From Combretum micranthum (lineage: Eukaryota > Streptophyta > Magnoliopsida > Myrtales > Combretaceae), in NCBI GenBank assembly GCA_024138025.1, contig JAMXBD010001597.1, forward strand, positions 271,172-335,171: a DNA stretch of 64,000 nt, read 5' to 3'. Below, in pieces: positions 48,871 through 61,795 of the stretch (its first letter is position 1; the number at the start of each line of letters is the position of its first letter). Under the pieces are notes generated by a model. It made no database searches. It saw nothing but the letters and a program-made list of their open reading frames with translations, and was not told the origin of the DNA. The translations under genes and the position numbers were made by a program.

Positions 48871-48882
48871 TGGTATTAGAGC
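48871..48882 (+). other. Primer-binding site, one-base variant
   Basis: TGGTATTAGAGC compared with TGGTATCAGAGC. No gag follows within view. Confidence 0.55.
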
Positions 48883-48883
48883 C

Positions 48884-50300
48884 AAGATTTTCTAAGAATC
48901 ACTATGATCCAGTTCGATTAGAGGATGGTATATCAAAACCCTAACTCGAGTCGTTCATATCTTTATTTGTCTTTTGTTATTTTCAATTGTTTGATCTTTT
49001 TAATCTAGTTCCTTTCATGTTTTTTTCACTAAAAAAAAATTCGGACGAAAAAAAAGAGAGAAGAAAGAATCTAGACAAAACAAAAAAACATAATATTGAT
49101 TCTAATTTGTTTAATTAGGTTTTCTTCTATTGAAAATTCATGGATTTAAGTCTAGAGTTAATTTGAAACTGCCTTTGAAAAGGTTACCTTCAGCTTAAGG
49201 AGTTTATGAGTCATACAGACCATGAGTCGTTAAAGCATTTAAAGGGTCAATACAAGTTAAATGGGTTAACCGCAAAAATACTCAAAGTTTGGATACCAAA
49301 TTTGACAATTACTCTTTACATAACTTCCAAAAAGTTCCAATCTTAAAACAACACCAATTTATGGACTTTTATTCACGAAAAATATAAAGTTAAATATTCT
49401 AAAATCTTCATTTTTTAAAAAAATTTCCAACTTCTTTTCAAAAATCTTAATATTTTAAATAATTTTTGGAAATTATTATAAAAAAGCAATTTGTTATATT
49501 ATTTTATAGATAAAATACCATCTATCTTTTCTTTTATTGCTTAACATGAAAAAAAATGAGAAAACATTTTCTTATTCATTTATTTGATAATGCGTACACA
49601 TATACTAACTAATATAAAACATCAAATTTAACAAAATAACATAAACGAAGGTCGTACTATGCATAAGGTTTGGAAAGGTTGAGCGGGTTGTAGGCAAGAA
49701 CTACAAAGTTTAGTGGCTTCCTCGTTACATGTTGGGCTTGTCATATGTTTAGTGTTGGTTGAGATGCATTGCTCTAGGTAATGGTTTGTTAATCTAAACC
49801 CTAAGAATTTTAGTCTTGAAACTTTCTAAGTTAATGAAAGATACCAAAGGTAAGGTTTCGTATTTTGAGATTATGGTAGTTTAATTAGAGCTCAAGTGAG
49901 AACTTCTACATAAGAATGAATATTCTAAACCTTTGAAATACAAAAGCCTAACTTGCATTACACAAGGGCTTGCACATCACCTAGAAATCAACATAACAAA
50001 CAATCTAAACAACTTAACCTCCTCTTAAGCACCTCAATTCTCATTCTTAAGAGTTGTTCTTTATAGACATAATAAGATCCAACTAAGTAGGTGCCATGTG
50101 TAATTGGAGGAAGTGCCACTTGTCAAGCACCAAGAATGCCACTTGAGCACCATCAAAGAGCACTTTAGTACCACATGGAGCACCACTTGTCAAGCCTAAG
50201 ATGCGCCATGTGTCAAGTAGAAAAATAATAAGAAACTTCTGATAGGTTCAAAAGACCAAGTTTTAAATTTATAAATTTTCTAAATCGTTTTCTTTTCAAC
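48884..50300. other. Unassigned AT-rich stretch
   Basis: No supported gene. At 50090-50225 there is a run of related phrases (CCACTTGTCAAGC, CCATGTGTCAAG, CCACTTGAGCACC) that looks like internal repeats of an LTR or similar non-coding repeat. Confidence 0.45.
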
Positions 50301-50309
50301 TATGGTCTT

Positions 50310-51480
50310 ACAGGGCAAGTGCACCCATTAGATGTAGCATAGAGAATGATCTAGGTCATATTCCTAGGGAATGTTGATGAGTACTTCTACTCACTCTTTT
50401 CCTATTATCTAGCAAAAAAAAAAAAAAAATCAATTTGGTTTTATATACATTAGAAACTAAACTAAGTCTAATATTCACAGAATTCACAGCAAGCATACAA
50501 AATGATAAATCAATTCACAAGGTTGCTTGGGTTATGCTTCACCTAAGATCTATTCATATGACTCAAGAATTTTCTCAAAAAGTTGTATTGATTATTGAAC
50601 CATCGGATTCACTAAATTATGCTAATGCTTCTCTCAAAGTCAAAAGCACCTAAACCTAAGCTAAACTGCTGGAATGTCTTCCTGACTATTAGCAACTTAA
50701 ATTTGCATAAAGAACAAGAATCCTTCATCTTAAAACCAAACTGATGAATTCAAAACAAGTGACGGAAGATTTCACCATCCCTATCTCTAGGTGATTATGA
50801 GCAATCTCATCAATAACTTTAGATCTATTCATTAAATCAAACTTTCGGTCTATTTTTAACAAAAATCAAACATAAATCCAATGGGATGCACCATTCAATT
50901 AAACTCATTCTTTAGACATAAGCTATTGAATACAATAAAATCAACACGTTTTGAAATTAAGAACAAAGGAATCACATGAAATCAATCAAGGATCCACAAT
51001 ATCCAAGCAATATTAAACTATTCCTCCATAGATAAAACAATATAAATAATAACAAGGAGAAATAGAAAGGATCTAAAATTATATTAGCAATACAAACAAT
51101 GTTCCTTGATAAATTGATACACTCAAGCACAAATGCTGCTGTGAAAATACATAACATATGTTTTTTTCTTATCTTTGTCTCTCCTTTTCTTGTTCTTCTC
51201 CTCTTTTCTTGTTCTTCTCCTTCTTCATTTTATAATGATCTTTGCATAAATGGAATTAAATGCTCATTGATGGAGGAAATGGGAAGTTACGGGAGTTACG
51301 TGTCTTTTAGCTTTCCAAAGTAACACATAAATGGAATTGAATGCTCATTATGGAGGAAATGGGAAGTTACGGGAGTTACGGGTCTTTTGGCTTTTCAAAG
51401 TAACACCCCTTTAATGTCCAATAGACATTTCTTTAATAAATAGGGGGTTACTATTCAATGAAAAAGCCGTTTCTTAAAAA
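50310..51480 (+). repeat. Unclassified old repeat with tandem duplication
   Basis: Begins with GGGCAAGTGCACCCATTAG, a phrase widespread in plant retroelement-like repeats. It includes a 16-base A-run at 50416-50431 and an 81-base tandem duplication at 51245-51406. No coding sequence is supported. Confidence 0.35.
51245..51406 (+). repeat. 81-base tandem duplication
   Basis: Unit 1 is 51245-51325 and unit 2 is 51326-51406. Both run from CATAAATGGAATT to CAAAGTAACA with GGGAAGTTACGGGAGTTACG inside. They differ at a handful of bases, so the duplication is recent relative to the surrounding decay. Confidence 0.85.
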
Positions 51481-53640
51481 TTAACAGACTATCAAATCGA
51501 TAGGTTTGGAGACAGGTCGTGTCACTTGAGCATGTCTGGCCAATTTCTTTATAGTGGAAAGTGACATCACTGGGACATGGCTTGTCTTTGTTATGTTAAC
51601 CACTTTTTAGTCCAAACTTTGCATTTTTGACTCATTTTTCCTTCTTTCCATAAAATAACTCCTTTAAAGGCCTGAAAGCATAAATTAATATTTTTAAGTG
51701 CCAAATTCATAATATTTATCAATAAAATGATCAATAAAAGTCCATTTTAGCATTCATAAAATAAGAATAATTTTGGTTTATCAACTTCCATCTAGAAGCC
51801 TTGACCTAGTTGTGTAAGTAAATGTGTCTAGGAACAAAGCATCTCATCACCTTAGCATCTTCATCATGAGGAAACACCATGATTGCCTACTTCATCTTAT
51901 CTTATGCCTAGCCTACCATGGAAAGTGTGTGTTCATACTATAAATTATCAAATCTATCCCCTAGAACAGTGGTGAGCATGACTAAAAATAGTAAGTTGAC
52001 CACTTGATGCAATCTTTAAAGAATATCACCATGGTAACCCAGGATCATAGCTCACAGTTCCTCTCTCTTCTAACCTTTACTAGCTTCAAGAACATGAATG
52101 GACAACAAAGACATCAAATCAACTTATCATCCTCATTATAACTTAGCTAGTTCACAAGATGTGTTCATAACTTATCACCTTTGCCCTTTAAACTGCGACA
52201 AGCATTACTGAAATTAGCAAATTGGCAACATGACAACATCCTCAAGACAATCATTGAAGCATCTCCTGATGACTTAGTTTATCATGTGATGGAGTAGCTC
52301 ACCATTTCTCCTTCTTTCTTCCTTCAAAAACCGAACTACCCTTATGTACAAAACCATATGTACGACAATAACAAGCAATCATCCTCAAGTATCACATGAC
52401 TTAAACAAATGGGGTCATCTATAAAAATGGACAAGCTTTGCCCCTATCCACTTGCCATGCTGTGACACTCTTAAACAATCCATCAATATCAATATCACTC
52501 ATAGACTCTTTAAATAACAAGACACATGAAGATGGTCCCCATTTTCTTTCCAAAAATGTACACCCATACCCTACAAATCCAAATGAAAACAACATAAGTC
52601 ATTGCAACAATAAAGGTTCTTAACTCCATCTAATACTCCACAAGCTGCCCCTTTGTATACCATACCACACACTTCACTTTCAAGCATTTAAGCTAGGAAC
52701 AAGCACTCATCTATCCTGGGTTGACTACATGTGAGCCCCATCAAGGAAAGGTAAGATATAGTCCAATTTCAACTCAAATCATTAAGGGCATAAACTAACA
52801 AATCCTATTTTCCTTTTTATAAGGTCTCGACATACATAAGGAGAAAGGTAAATCCTTAAGCCTTCCTAAAACTCAAGTTAGTTCCTTATATATTCAAGTG
52901 TATAACATGTTTTACTTGAGAGCTTCATGAAACCCTAAATAAGATCCTAGAAGATCATAATTTATATTTCGCGGCACATGTAAGGACCTTAGGATATTAT
53001 ATGCCTAACAATATGAAACTTAGTCCCTTATGATGAAGGCGTATGATATAACAAAGCAACCTTAGAATAATATATGAAATATAAGGCCATGATTAGTACA
53101 AGTAATATTTATCCTATGATTCAATAAGAAAGATAGAGGTCAAGTAACAAGAAGGAATGAACCCTAAACTTCTCGGATCTAATTTAGAAGATAGATGAAT
53201 CCATGTTTATTTTCATATGTTGAACACTATCTAGCCTAAGGGGACCATGAAGAAGTGAATGATGTATTAGAACTAAGTAATAGACATGTATGCATAAGTC
53301 TATGAAACTAATGACTCACGTTAGGAAAAGTGATTCTAGGATAGTAATGGATACAAGATAAAGTAGCTATTGAACAATATGATGAACCAACATAGAAGCT
53401 AGTAGTTAAAAACCAATAATCCCTAAATTTTAGATGCGACACACTTAGGGATTTAAAATTCGAGTAGCACCTTTCACAAACCCTATAGATGTTGAATTTA
53501 TAACATCATCTTAGTGATATTATATATATATATATATATTTGCTTAACATCAAAACAGAAGAAACATAATAAACATAAAATGAATAGAAGATCTGACTAT
53601 TTAAGCATAAGTGAATGAATAAATGAACTCTTGGAATGTT
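51480..53640. other. Unassigned stretch, no supported gene
   Basis: Less AT-biased in places (51800-52700) but no family signal on either strand. An AT microsatellite lies at 53517-53539. Confidence 0.45.
53517..53539. repeat. AT microsatellite
   Basis: Alternating AT run. Confidence 0.9.
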
Positions 53641-53649
53641 TTAAAGGAC

Positions 53650-54674
53650 CACTAGGATCTCTTAGAATTATGGAAGAAAATGTTTACAAAGTATCTGATT
53701 TGAGAACAAATCTAGAAAAGTAAATGAAATGAGCTTTCCAACACTTATTTATTTGTGAAAATCCAAGTTAAAATGAGTAAGATGGGTTAGAATTAAGTTT
53801 TCATCACTAAATGTGAAATCCAGATCTGTGCGGGAAGTTTTTCCCAATAAAACTTGTTTGAAACATCAGTTTGAGATAAGAAATAGAAAAGTAGACTTCA
53901 AGAGCTTTAAAATGACTACTCATAGGCTAAAAACATATCATAAATGAGTAAATGATGATAAAAATAGTAAAACTGAGTATTAAGACGTTTAAGTATGAAT
54001 AGATCCTATGAAAAATTATTATTACATAAGTAAAAAATGTTTTTATTCATTTCTTTAGATCATCATAATCCTCTTTGGATTTTTCTATAGATTATTATGA
54101 CAAATGAACAAAGATGGACATGTAAGTAGCTTTGATTTATCAAATTGGTTGTGCTTGTAATATAGTAGCACCTAAAAGAAACATTTTATTGAATATATTG
54201 TGTATGTGGGATAAGGGATATCATATGCTTCATGAATTGTTGTTGAGTTATAAACTACGATATTGAAAGTGATCATTATTGAAGTGATAATAGAAGTTGA
54301 TGCATAATGATTGATTGTTTGCAAACTGCTTGACCATATGATAACTTGATCTAAAACTATTGACCATATAAGAAAATTGATCATGCATTGCATATACTAC
54401 ATCTATTGCATATGGTGTTATGACCTCGCTACATATTAACATTTCGGTTCTTTGGTATTGCTATGTTTTTCTAGGTATGATGACTCTAGTTCTACACAAG
54501 AATACCTCTGTTTTGTTTGGTCCCATAAAAACCATGTCGGTATTTGAAGGAACATTTCATGTGGTATCAACATGAAAATATTAATACATAATGGAGTTTC
54601 TAAGATCAATTAAGAAATTAAGACACATAATCTCACAGTGACAAGTAATGATTCAATTGTATTTATTTTCCTCA
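53650..54674 (+). repeat. Forward type B LTR, 3' portion (copy 2)
   Basis: Seen: matches the LTR at 56679-60650 in order, for example ATTGGTTGTGCTTGTAA near 54144 and 59540, and GGAGTTTCTAA near 54592 and 59982. A decayed form of the AAGTTAAAATGA core block lies near 53765. The left boundary is not defined. The right end is cut by the reverse LTR that starts at 54675. Confidence 0.6.
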
Positions 54675-57600
54675 AGTCACGGCTCGAGGGTACCCTAGTA
54701 GTATTATACATACCATACATATATACTATTATTAGTTTACAACCAGAGAATGACATATTTTCAAATAACAGGATCTATTAGTTTCATCGATAAGAAATGA
54801 CAAATACATGTAAGTCATAAATTAGTAAAATAACTGTCATCATAAGTCTAGAGTAACATAATATTACAAACCAAATTCCTATCCTATAAATCTCCGAAAT
54901 ACATAAACTAATTTCAAATACTAAATAAATAACAACTAGAAATTAAAAGTAAATAACTTATCCCAACTATCCGTAATCTCCCAGCTTCTACATCCTACCA
55001 AAGTCGTGCTTCTGGAAGTAACAAGCTAAGGTCGTAGTGTCAACTTGAAAGGTCTTTAAGAGTGTGAGTGAAACCATGGGCTCAGTGAATAACTAGACAT
55101 ATTATACATCAAGTAAGTTTATTAACAAATCATACGTAATGCAACAATCAAGCATATGCATAGATACTGTAAACCCCGGTTTTCTAGTAGTCAAGTAAAT
55201 CTGGGAACCAAAAAGCAAAACCTAAATCGATCTAATTCAAGCTTAGTGAGAGAAGCTTAGAAACCCTAGATCGGCTTTCCTTCGGTTTCATAACAAAAGA
55301 GTTTTATAAAATAAATTAATGTGAATTATTGTTTTAAAGTATAATTCAAACCTTAGAAAGTTTTAATTTCTGAAAATTTTTTATTCCGGGCCTTCCCGAG
55401 CTCCATTACGAAAAACGAGCCCCAGAGACTAGAAACTCAGAAAAATATTCTTGAATATTCATTAGAACTGAAATTTTATAAGGAATTCAAAAATATAAAT
55501 TTTATAATTTTCTAACTATAAAAATTACAGTCATAGCCTTTTTCCTGTATTTTTTTTACCGGTAAAGTAGATGTATTTCTACTATTTACCACTATTCACA
55601 AGTACCAACACTACACACTACCCATACTCTATTCTTACATCCTTACAACTACTCATTATATTTTTTTTCGAAGAAATTTTGTTTCCTATAAATTATTACA
55701 TTTATTTCATTTTATTACTTAAATTACAAATTAAATAAAAATCAACTCTCTCTCCCCTCCCCCTATAGTGGTCGGCACACCCCCTTCTCTTTCCCCCTCT
55801 ATTTGTTTTATTTTCCTTCTTTTAATACAAACAAACCCTAATATACTTAATATATAAATTTATTTTCACTCTCTTTCTTCATTTTTACTCTTTCAAAAAT
55901 TTTACAAAGTAAAAAACTCTCTCTTTTCTTCCCTTTATGCGTGACACTCCCCCTCCCTCACACATACACTCAAGTTCCATTTCTTCTTCATTTCTTCTCC
56001 AAATCTCTCTTTAGGTGATGATTTCAAGCCTTATTACTACTTAATCTTGTAATGGCAAGAGTATTCTTGTGTGTTTTCACTTTAAATCCCCATGAGCAAA
56101 TGTAGGGATAAGAAAACACTAATACATGAATATCAAGCCATCACAAGAGTAGATCTTGTGTTTAATGAGTTTTTGTTAAGTATCATTATGTTCATGCATA
56201 TAAAAGTAGAGATCTTGCATGAAAAATACATGTTCATATCTTTAAACTCATTTTCATGCACTATAAGTAGTAGATCTAGTATTTAGACACTCATCATTTC
56301 TTGACATTCATGTTCATATGGATTTTGTGTTTTCATGCATTAATGTTTAAGACCTATTAAAAACCCTTGAAACCACTTTGAAACTCATATTTTATATGAA
56401 AAATCAAGGGTATAAGTAAGAGATATCATTAAGTGATGATTTTCATAAGTTGAAATGAGTTTGGATATGAGTAATGTGTGAAACAAGTAGTGGAATTAAG
56501 ATGAAAATTTTGAGTTAGTGTTCAAGTTGTAAAATTCATAACTTTGGATGATGCCTATGTAAATACCTAGTATTCAAGCTCAAAATGAATGTTTTATGTG
56601 TTAAATGAAGTCCTTAGGTAATGGATATAGTAAAGTTATAAATTTTGATGCATTACACAAGTTTTCTCAAAGGAATATTGTAAACCCCGGAAACTTCCAC
56701 AGTATGAGATTACTCTAGATTAGAAGTTATGAACTAACTAGTAAACCTAGAAGTTAATAAAAACCCAAGATTAGATACATAATTTAAATTTGGCCGGATT
56801 AGGATCCATAAATTAAATAAAGAACTTCTTTGACCTCAACTGATACCAAAAACGAGATTTCATATCTTGAATTGATAATTCAAGATATGATTAAAGGAAA
56901 CTTCAAATTTCAAACCCGAATCCTTGTCAAACAGACAGATTAAATAGGAAAACCTAAGTATAGAAATTAAGTGACTACGTTTGTACCCAACAGAGACCTG
57001 AGATTTAAACAAGGAATAGTAATGAACTTATACTTGGACTTAAACCCTAAAATTCGAGATTCCTAGTTAGTAATAAACTATATTGATAAGATTTCATAAT
57101 GGGTATCCAAATCTAATACATATAACTAATTTAGCTTATATATTAATAGTAATATTAAGTAAACGACCCAATATGATTATAGTTAGAAAATCGTGACCTT
57201 AAGATAAACCGTTAGAATTATAAATACACAATAAAAACATAAACTGATACATAACTCAAGATCTAGACTTCAAACAAAATTTGAACCACACTAGTATTCA
57301 AATTAGGGTTTTCTTAAGCCCTTGAAGCCTGAAACAAAAATTGACCTAACCAGCTTAGAAACCCTAAATCACGAGATAAATCTTTCTTAAACAAATAGTT
57401 ATGTACAATTAAAACTTAAATTTGTACTGTTTGATAAACTAAACATCTTGTAGGATTCATTGAAAATATTTTTGTATAAACTTACATATATTAGCTAAAT
57501 TATACCCTATTAGTGTAATAAATTACCGAAAATTTAACTAAATAATATCTAACTAATATTTAAATAATATAACATATGATAAACTTGCAGAGACGTTCCA

Positions 57601-57817
57601 AATATTTTTTTTAAGGCTTTGATCTCCTTGAATTATGTGAGTCAAATCTCCTCAATAATACAACCATAAGTCAATCCAAATCTAACTATAGCCCAATCTA
57701 AACTTGCCAAATCATCCTTACATTAATGACAACAAAACAAGCTGATGAAACAACAACAATTATAAGCATTCTGATCAATTATGGAGGAGGAAACACGCCA
57801 AACATTTACATTTTACT

Positions 57818-57830
57818 CTATATATATATG
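57818..57830 (+). promoter_or_regulatory. TATA box of type B LTR
   Basis: CTCTATATATATATGC, about 180 bases before the donor-like AGGTAAGT. Confidence 0.45.
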
Positions 57831-58007
57831 CATACCAAGAACAAGAAAAGGTTAAGCAAACGGACCTTAACCTCTCTCAAACTTTCCAGAATCAAACCCC
57901 TTAATATTAGTAGTCGAATCGGCCTGGAAATTGGATTTGAAACACATCAACCAACCCAGTTCGAAATTAAGAACAAAAACTGTGAAGAAACGCTTAAAAA
58001 GCACTCA

Positions 58008-58015
58008 AGGTAAGT
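58008..58015 (+). other. Consensus splice donor in type B LTR
   Basis: CTCAAGGTAAGTTG, an AG|GTAAGT match to the plant donor consensus. First base of the putative intron is 58010. Confidence 0.55.
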
Positions 58016-58329
58016 TGATATAATTCCATGTGTTTCCTTTCGAATCTAAGGATTGGGATTGACTTCTGAACATCTTAGGAACCTAACCAAGTCCATCAGA
58101 AGCTTCGAATTTCATCGAGGAGCTACGACGAAGGTGATTTTCGAAAACCCTAACCTACCTTAATGATTCGAAAAAGCTTGTAACATGTTGTTGTTTTGCT
58201 GTTTTAAGTAGATATTTAAGTAGATTAATGATATAGGAACTTAATGGAGCAAGAAAACCCGACTTTCTAACGTCGGAATCGATCGGAAATCGATCGTGTT
58301 CCACCGTGTACCTCTCGGAAAAATTAAAA

Positions 58330-59060
58330 AAAAATGAAGTTATTTAAATTTAATTATAGAATAATTAATAATATAAATAATTTTAGAATTATTATTATTA
58401 TTCTTGTATTTATTATTTTTCTGGAAGAATTATAAGTAATTAGTATTTAGTATATAACCTCAATTTTTTTTAAATATTTAAATTTAAAAATAATAAAATA
58501 TTTTTCTAGTATTATTAGATATATGATATTTAAATATTTAACCTATTAACAATAATCAGAAAAGAATTTTTAGAAATATAAATCACCCTTATTAATTAAT
58601 TTAGGTATAATAAGTTTTCTAATTATAATTGTTAATATTCTTAATATTATTAAGAGAATTTTTAGAATTTTGAAATTATTATTTCTGAAATAATTTTGTA
58701 TGTAAATTCTGAAATAAGACTCAAAATTTAAAATTAAAATTATTCTATTAATATTATTAATATAGACTAAAATATAAAACAAATAATATAGTATTACTAT
58801 TATGAAAAGTAATTATTTTACTATATTTTATTTTATTGTCTTTTTCAGAATTATTATTGTTATTATTATGATTAATATTATTATTATTATTGTTATTATT
58901 GTATTATTATTGTTATTATTAATATTGATAATAGTTATTAATATTCTTACTAATTACAGTAAGAAGAAAATTTTCAAAATAATTGTAATTAAATTAATAA
59001 ATCCTTATATTAATAAATTTATTTTCATTAAGAGTATATTTAATTAGTTTATAGGAAAAA
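58330..59060. repeat. Extremely AT-rich ATT-repeat zone
   Basis: Runs of ATT and TTA with almost no G or C, for example 58850-58930. Open frames here (such as 58802-59047) are composition effects. It lies inside the putative first intron of the LTR. Confidence 0.75.
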
Positions 59061-59458
59061 TTTTACGAGCCTAGTGAATAAATATGTATTTAAATAAATA
59101 ATTGTAGATTATTAGATAACAATGGAAATTTAAATAATCCAAATTTGTGAATATAGAGATATCTATATTTTACAAGAAATTATTTAAGTAAATAAAAATA
59201 AAACTAATAGTTTTAGACAATGAAAGTGAAATAACTAAATTATTAAACTTGCCGAGTACCCAATCAATAAATTTAAGTATCAAACCAAAATCAAATTAAG
59301 TAACTTGAGATAAAGATGAATTAGTACTTAAGGTCATCCTCAAAGAATTAATTAATAATAACACAGAAGCCCAGCAAACCATTAGGACACTTAAGTATTC
59401 ATAGGAGCTAGGTTATATAGTCTTGTATAATTAATGACTATATTACTTATCTCAATAG

Positions 59459-59517
59459 GTAACTCGAGTATTGGAGAGGACTAACTGACGATTACTACGA
59501 CTGAATAACATAGGCAA
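59459..59517 (+). other. Putative LTR mini-exon (type B, 59 nt)
   Basis: Acceptor TTATCTCAATAG, donor GTGAGT at 59518-59523. A third acceptor, CAGTCCTTTCAG, ends at 60294. Putative introns are about 1.45 kb and 0.78 kb. Confidence 0.5.
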
Positions 59518-61304
59518 GTGAGTAACTCAGTCTTATTACATTGGTTGTGCTTGTAAAGTTAGTGAATCTTAAATAAAAGATAATAAATTTGGTGTATTGT
59601 TTGGTTTGTGAAAACTGTGTATGGTATTACATTGATTGCCAAGTTACTCTATTATAAGTGATAACAGAGTTGTATATGTCTGTATTGCCTATATAATATG
59701 ATTGAGTGTCTGTAATGCTTGATCACCTCCAAATTGATTAAAAACTACTGGTACCATAAAGGAAATTTGTCATGCATTACATATTTTACATAAATAGCAT
59801 TTGAGTAAGTGGTAGCCTACTATGTATTAGTTTTTCGGATCGCTGGTAATGCTTGAATTATCTAGGTAAGAGAGCTATTAGTTAATTGCAAGATTACCTT
59901 TGTTCTATTAATATCATAGGAACTAAATGGTAAACCAAGGACGTCGCTTATAGTATTACATGAAAATAGCTAACACTTAGTGGAGTTTCTAAAGCTAAAA
60001 CAGGAAATAGATGATAAAACATGATAAGTTTAAAGAGATAACTAAATTGAACATTATTATTTCCTGAAAGCTTAGTCTCTCCGGGGTAGGTAGACTATAG
60101 ATTGTGATCCTTCAACCCCGATAGAGGGTGTAAATCTTCATCCTGTTTAGATTCCGGGTTATCCAAGCTTATAATGTTCATATGTTTGATTGGTGCATTT
60201 CATATGATTGATAAATAACTTGTATGTAATATGTGGTAAGTTCTAGTTATTCACTGAGCTTGTGTTTTAGCTCACACTCCAACAGTCCTTTCAGGTTTAC
60301 TCTACGATCCTGGCTCATTACTAGCTGGAGCATGGTCTCGATAAGAGATTAGAAGCCAGAAGCTTAAAGACTAGTATAGGATTAGAATATTGTATCTCTA
60401 TTAATCTTTTTGATGCAGGTAATGTGCATTAGAATCATTAGCTAAGGATTGTAAGGATTTATAAAGCATATGGTCTGTAATATCTTATTTCGTGATAGTT
60501 GTTTACTAATTTATGCCTTATATATGTTTGTTCACTTATCCAAGCAACTAAAAGATCTTGTTTAATGAAATCATGTCATTCCGGAAGGTAAACGTATAGA
60601 AATCAAGTGTTTCTTGATTACTATTATTAGGATACCCTCGGGGCGTGACAAATATGCAAAAACTGATTTTTCCAAAATTCGGATTTTTGTGAAAAGCCTA
60701 TTTAAAACATACTTGCAACGTGAAAAATATAAGTTTTATGTGGAAATGAAGGTCTTGATGATATAGATGATGAAGACTCATTTTTATTTAGATAACAAGG
60801 AAATTCTAAGAATGAAATTCCGATGCCAAATTTGGAAAATTGGATTTTCAAGAAGTAGTTATTGTTAGAGTCTTGTAAGATTTAAGAGTTCTCAAAATTT
60901 TCATTGTCAAATCATCAAAATCATGCATATATTGGACTCATCACATGTCATCCATGTTAGGAACTCATTCATATTTTATATACACATGAATCATCAACTA
61001 AATACATTTTGATCAAGTGCAAAACAATTTTTCGAAATGAAAAAGGTACAGACCAGATTTGATCCCTCTTTCTGTGACCTAAATGTTTTCAAAACCTGGA
61101 AATAATAATAGAGATAGATAGATCTTTCGAAGTAGATGGAAATCAATATAAAATTTGCGAAATTTCGAGTTAAAATGACCAAGTTATGGCCGTTTTAAGT
61201 TGGAACTTTCGCAAATTACGAAAATCATGATTTTGTTTAGTCTTGATGCATAGTTTGGACTAGCTAAGTGATGAAGTTCTCATTAGGGTATTTTTATTTG
61301 GTAG

Positions 61305-61373
61305 GTGATCCCGAGAACGATGAATCCCTACCACCCAATTATTATTACTAAGAAACCGGTGTACCATGGCCGA
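61305..61373 (+). other. Putative LTR mini-exon (type A copy 2, 69 nt)
   Basis: Acceptor TTTTTATTTGGTAG, donor GTAAGT at 61374-61379 (the sister copy has GTGAGT). Same length as in 13585-13653, and ends ACCATGGCCGA. Confidence 0.55.
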
Positions 61374-61684
61374 GTAAGTATTACTTCCAATTTCAATTAT
61401 TGCTTGTGATTATAGTGATAGATGCACTAATTGCTAAGCAAAAACAAAAATGAATATGCATGATGGGGTTATTTGGGAATTGTATTTATCTGTTGTTGAT
61501 GTGTGGAATTGAATTTAAAGAATATCGAAGCCGGGTGATAAATCATTGTTTGTATAGTAGAGTAGAAATGATTGTCTGCGAGTATTGCTTGGTCACTTAA
61601 AAGAATTGGTTTAATTGATTATTAGACATTAAAGATAAACTTGAACTCATTCATATCATGATGGGGATGGAGCATTAGCATTTG

Positions 61685-61795
61685 TTGGTTTTCGTGATCC
61701 ATAAAACGAATATGTTGGTTAATCGTAATCCATAATGATCCATAAAATGAATATGTTGGTTAATCGTGATCCATAAATATATGAGTTGGTTAACC
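61685..61795 (+). repeat. Short tandem repeat in type A LTR
   Basis: About three copies of CGTGATCCATAAAACGAATA followed by TGTTGGTTAAT, with one partial extra copy. The sister LTR has fewer copies at about 13968-14050. Confidence 0.75.

Larger units (their letters stand above)
56679..60650 (+). mobile_element. Forward solo LTR, type B, 4.0 kb, TSD AATAT
   Basis: Seen: starts TGTAAACCCCGG at 56679 and ends CGGGGCGTGACA at 60650, both termini perfect, flanked by exact duplications AATAT at 56674-56678 and 60651-60655. Comparison with the uninterrupted sister LTR near 12918-12945 confirms the insertion point. Inside: TATA at 57818-57830, donor AG|GTAAGT at 58008-58015, a very AT-rich ATT-repeat zone at 58330-59060, acceptor at 59458, donor GTGAGT at 59518, acceptor TTTCAG at 60294. 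It is the youngest LTR in this stack. Confidence 0.92.

Noticed and set aside
50416..50431. LINE or SINE poly(A) tail
   Set aside because: No reverse transcriptase, endonuclease or tRNA-like head upstream and no target duplication found.
52438..52623. 61-codon plus-strand frame in the less AT-rich stretch
   Set aside because: Short, no motif, and neighbouring sequence shows no gene structure.
57726..58013. 95-codon plus-strand frame in the type B LTR
   Set aside because: It spans the TATA region and leader and ends at the donor-like site; no family motif, low-complexity Lys/Ile/Thr composition.
58802..59047. 81-codon Ile-rich frame
   Set aside because: Product of extreme AT composition; no start context or family signal.
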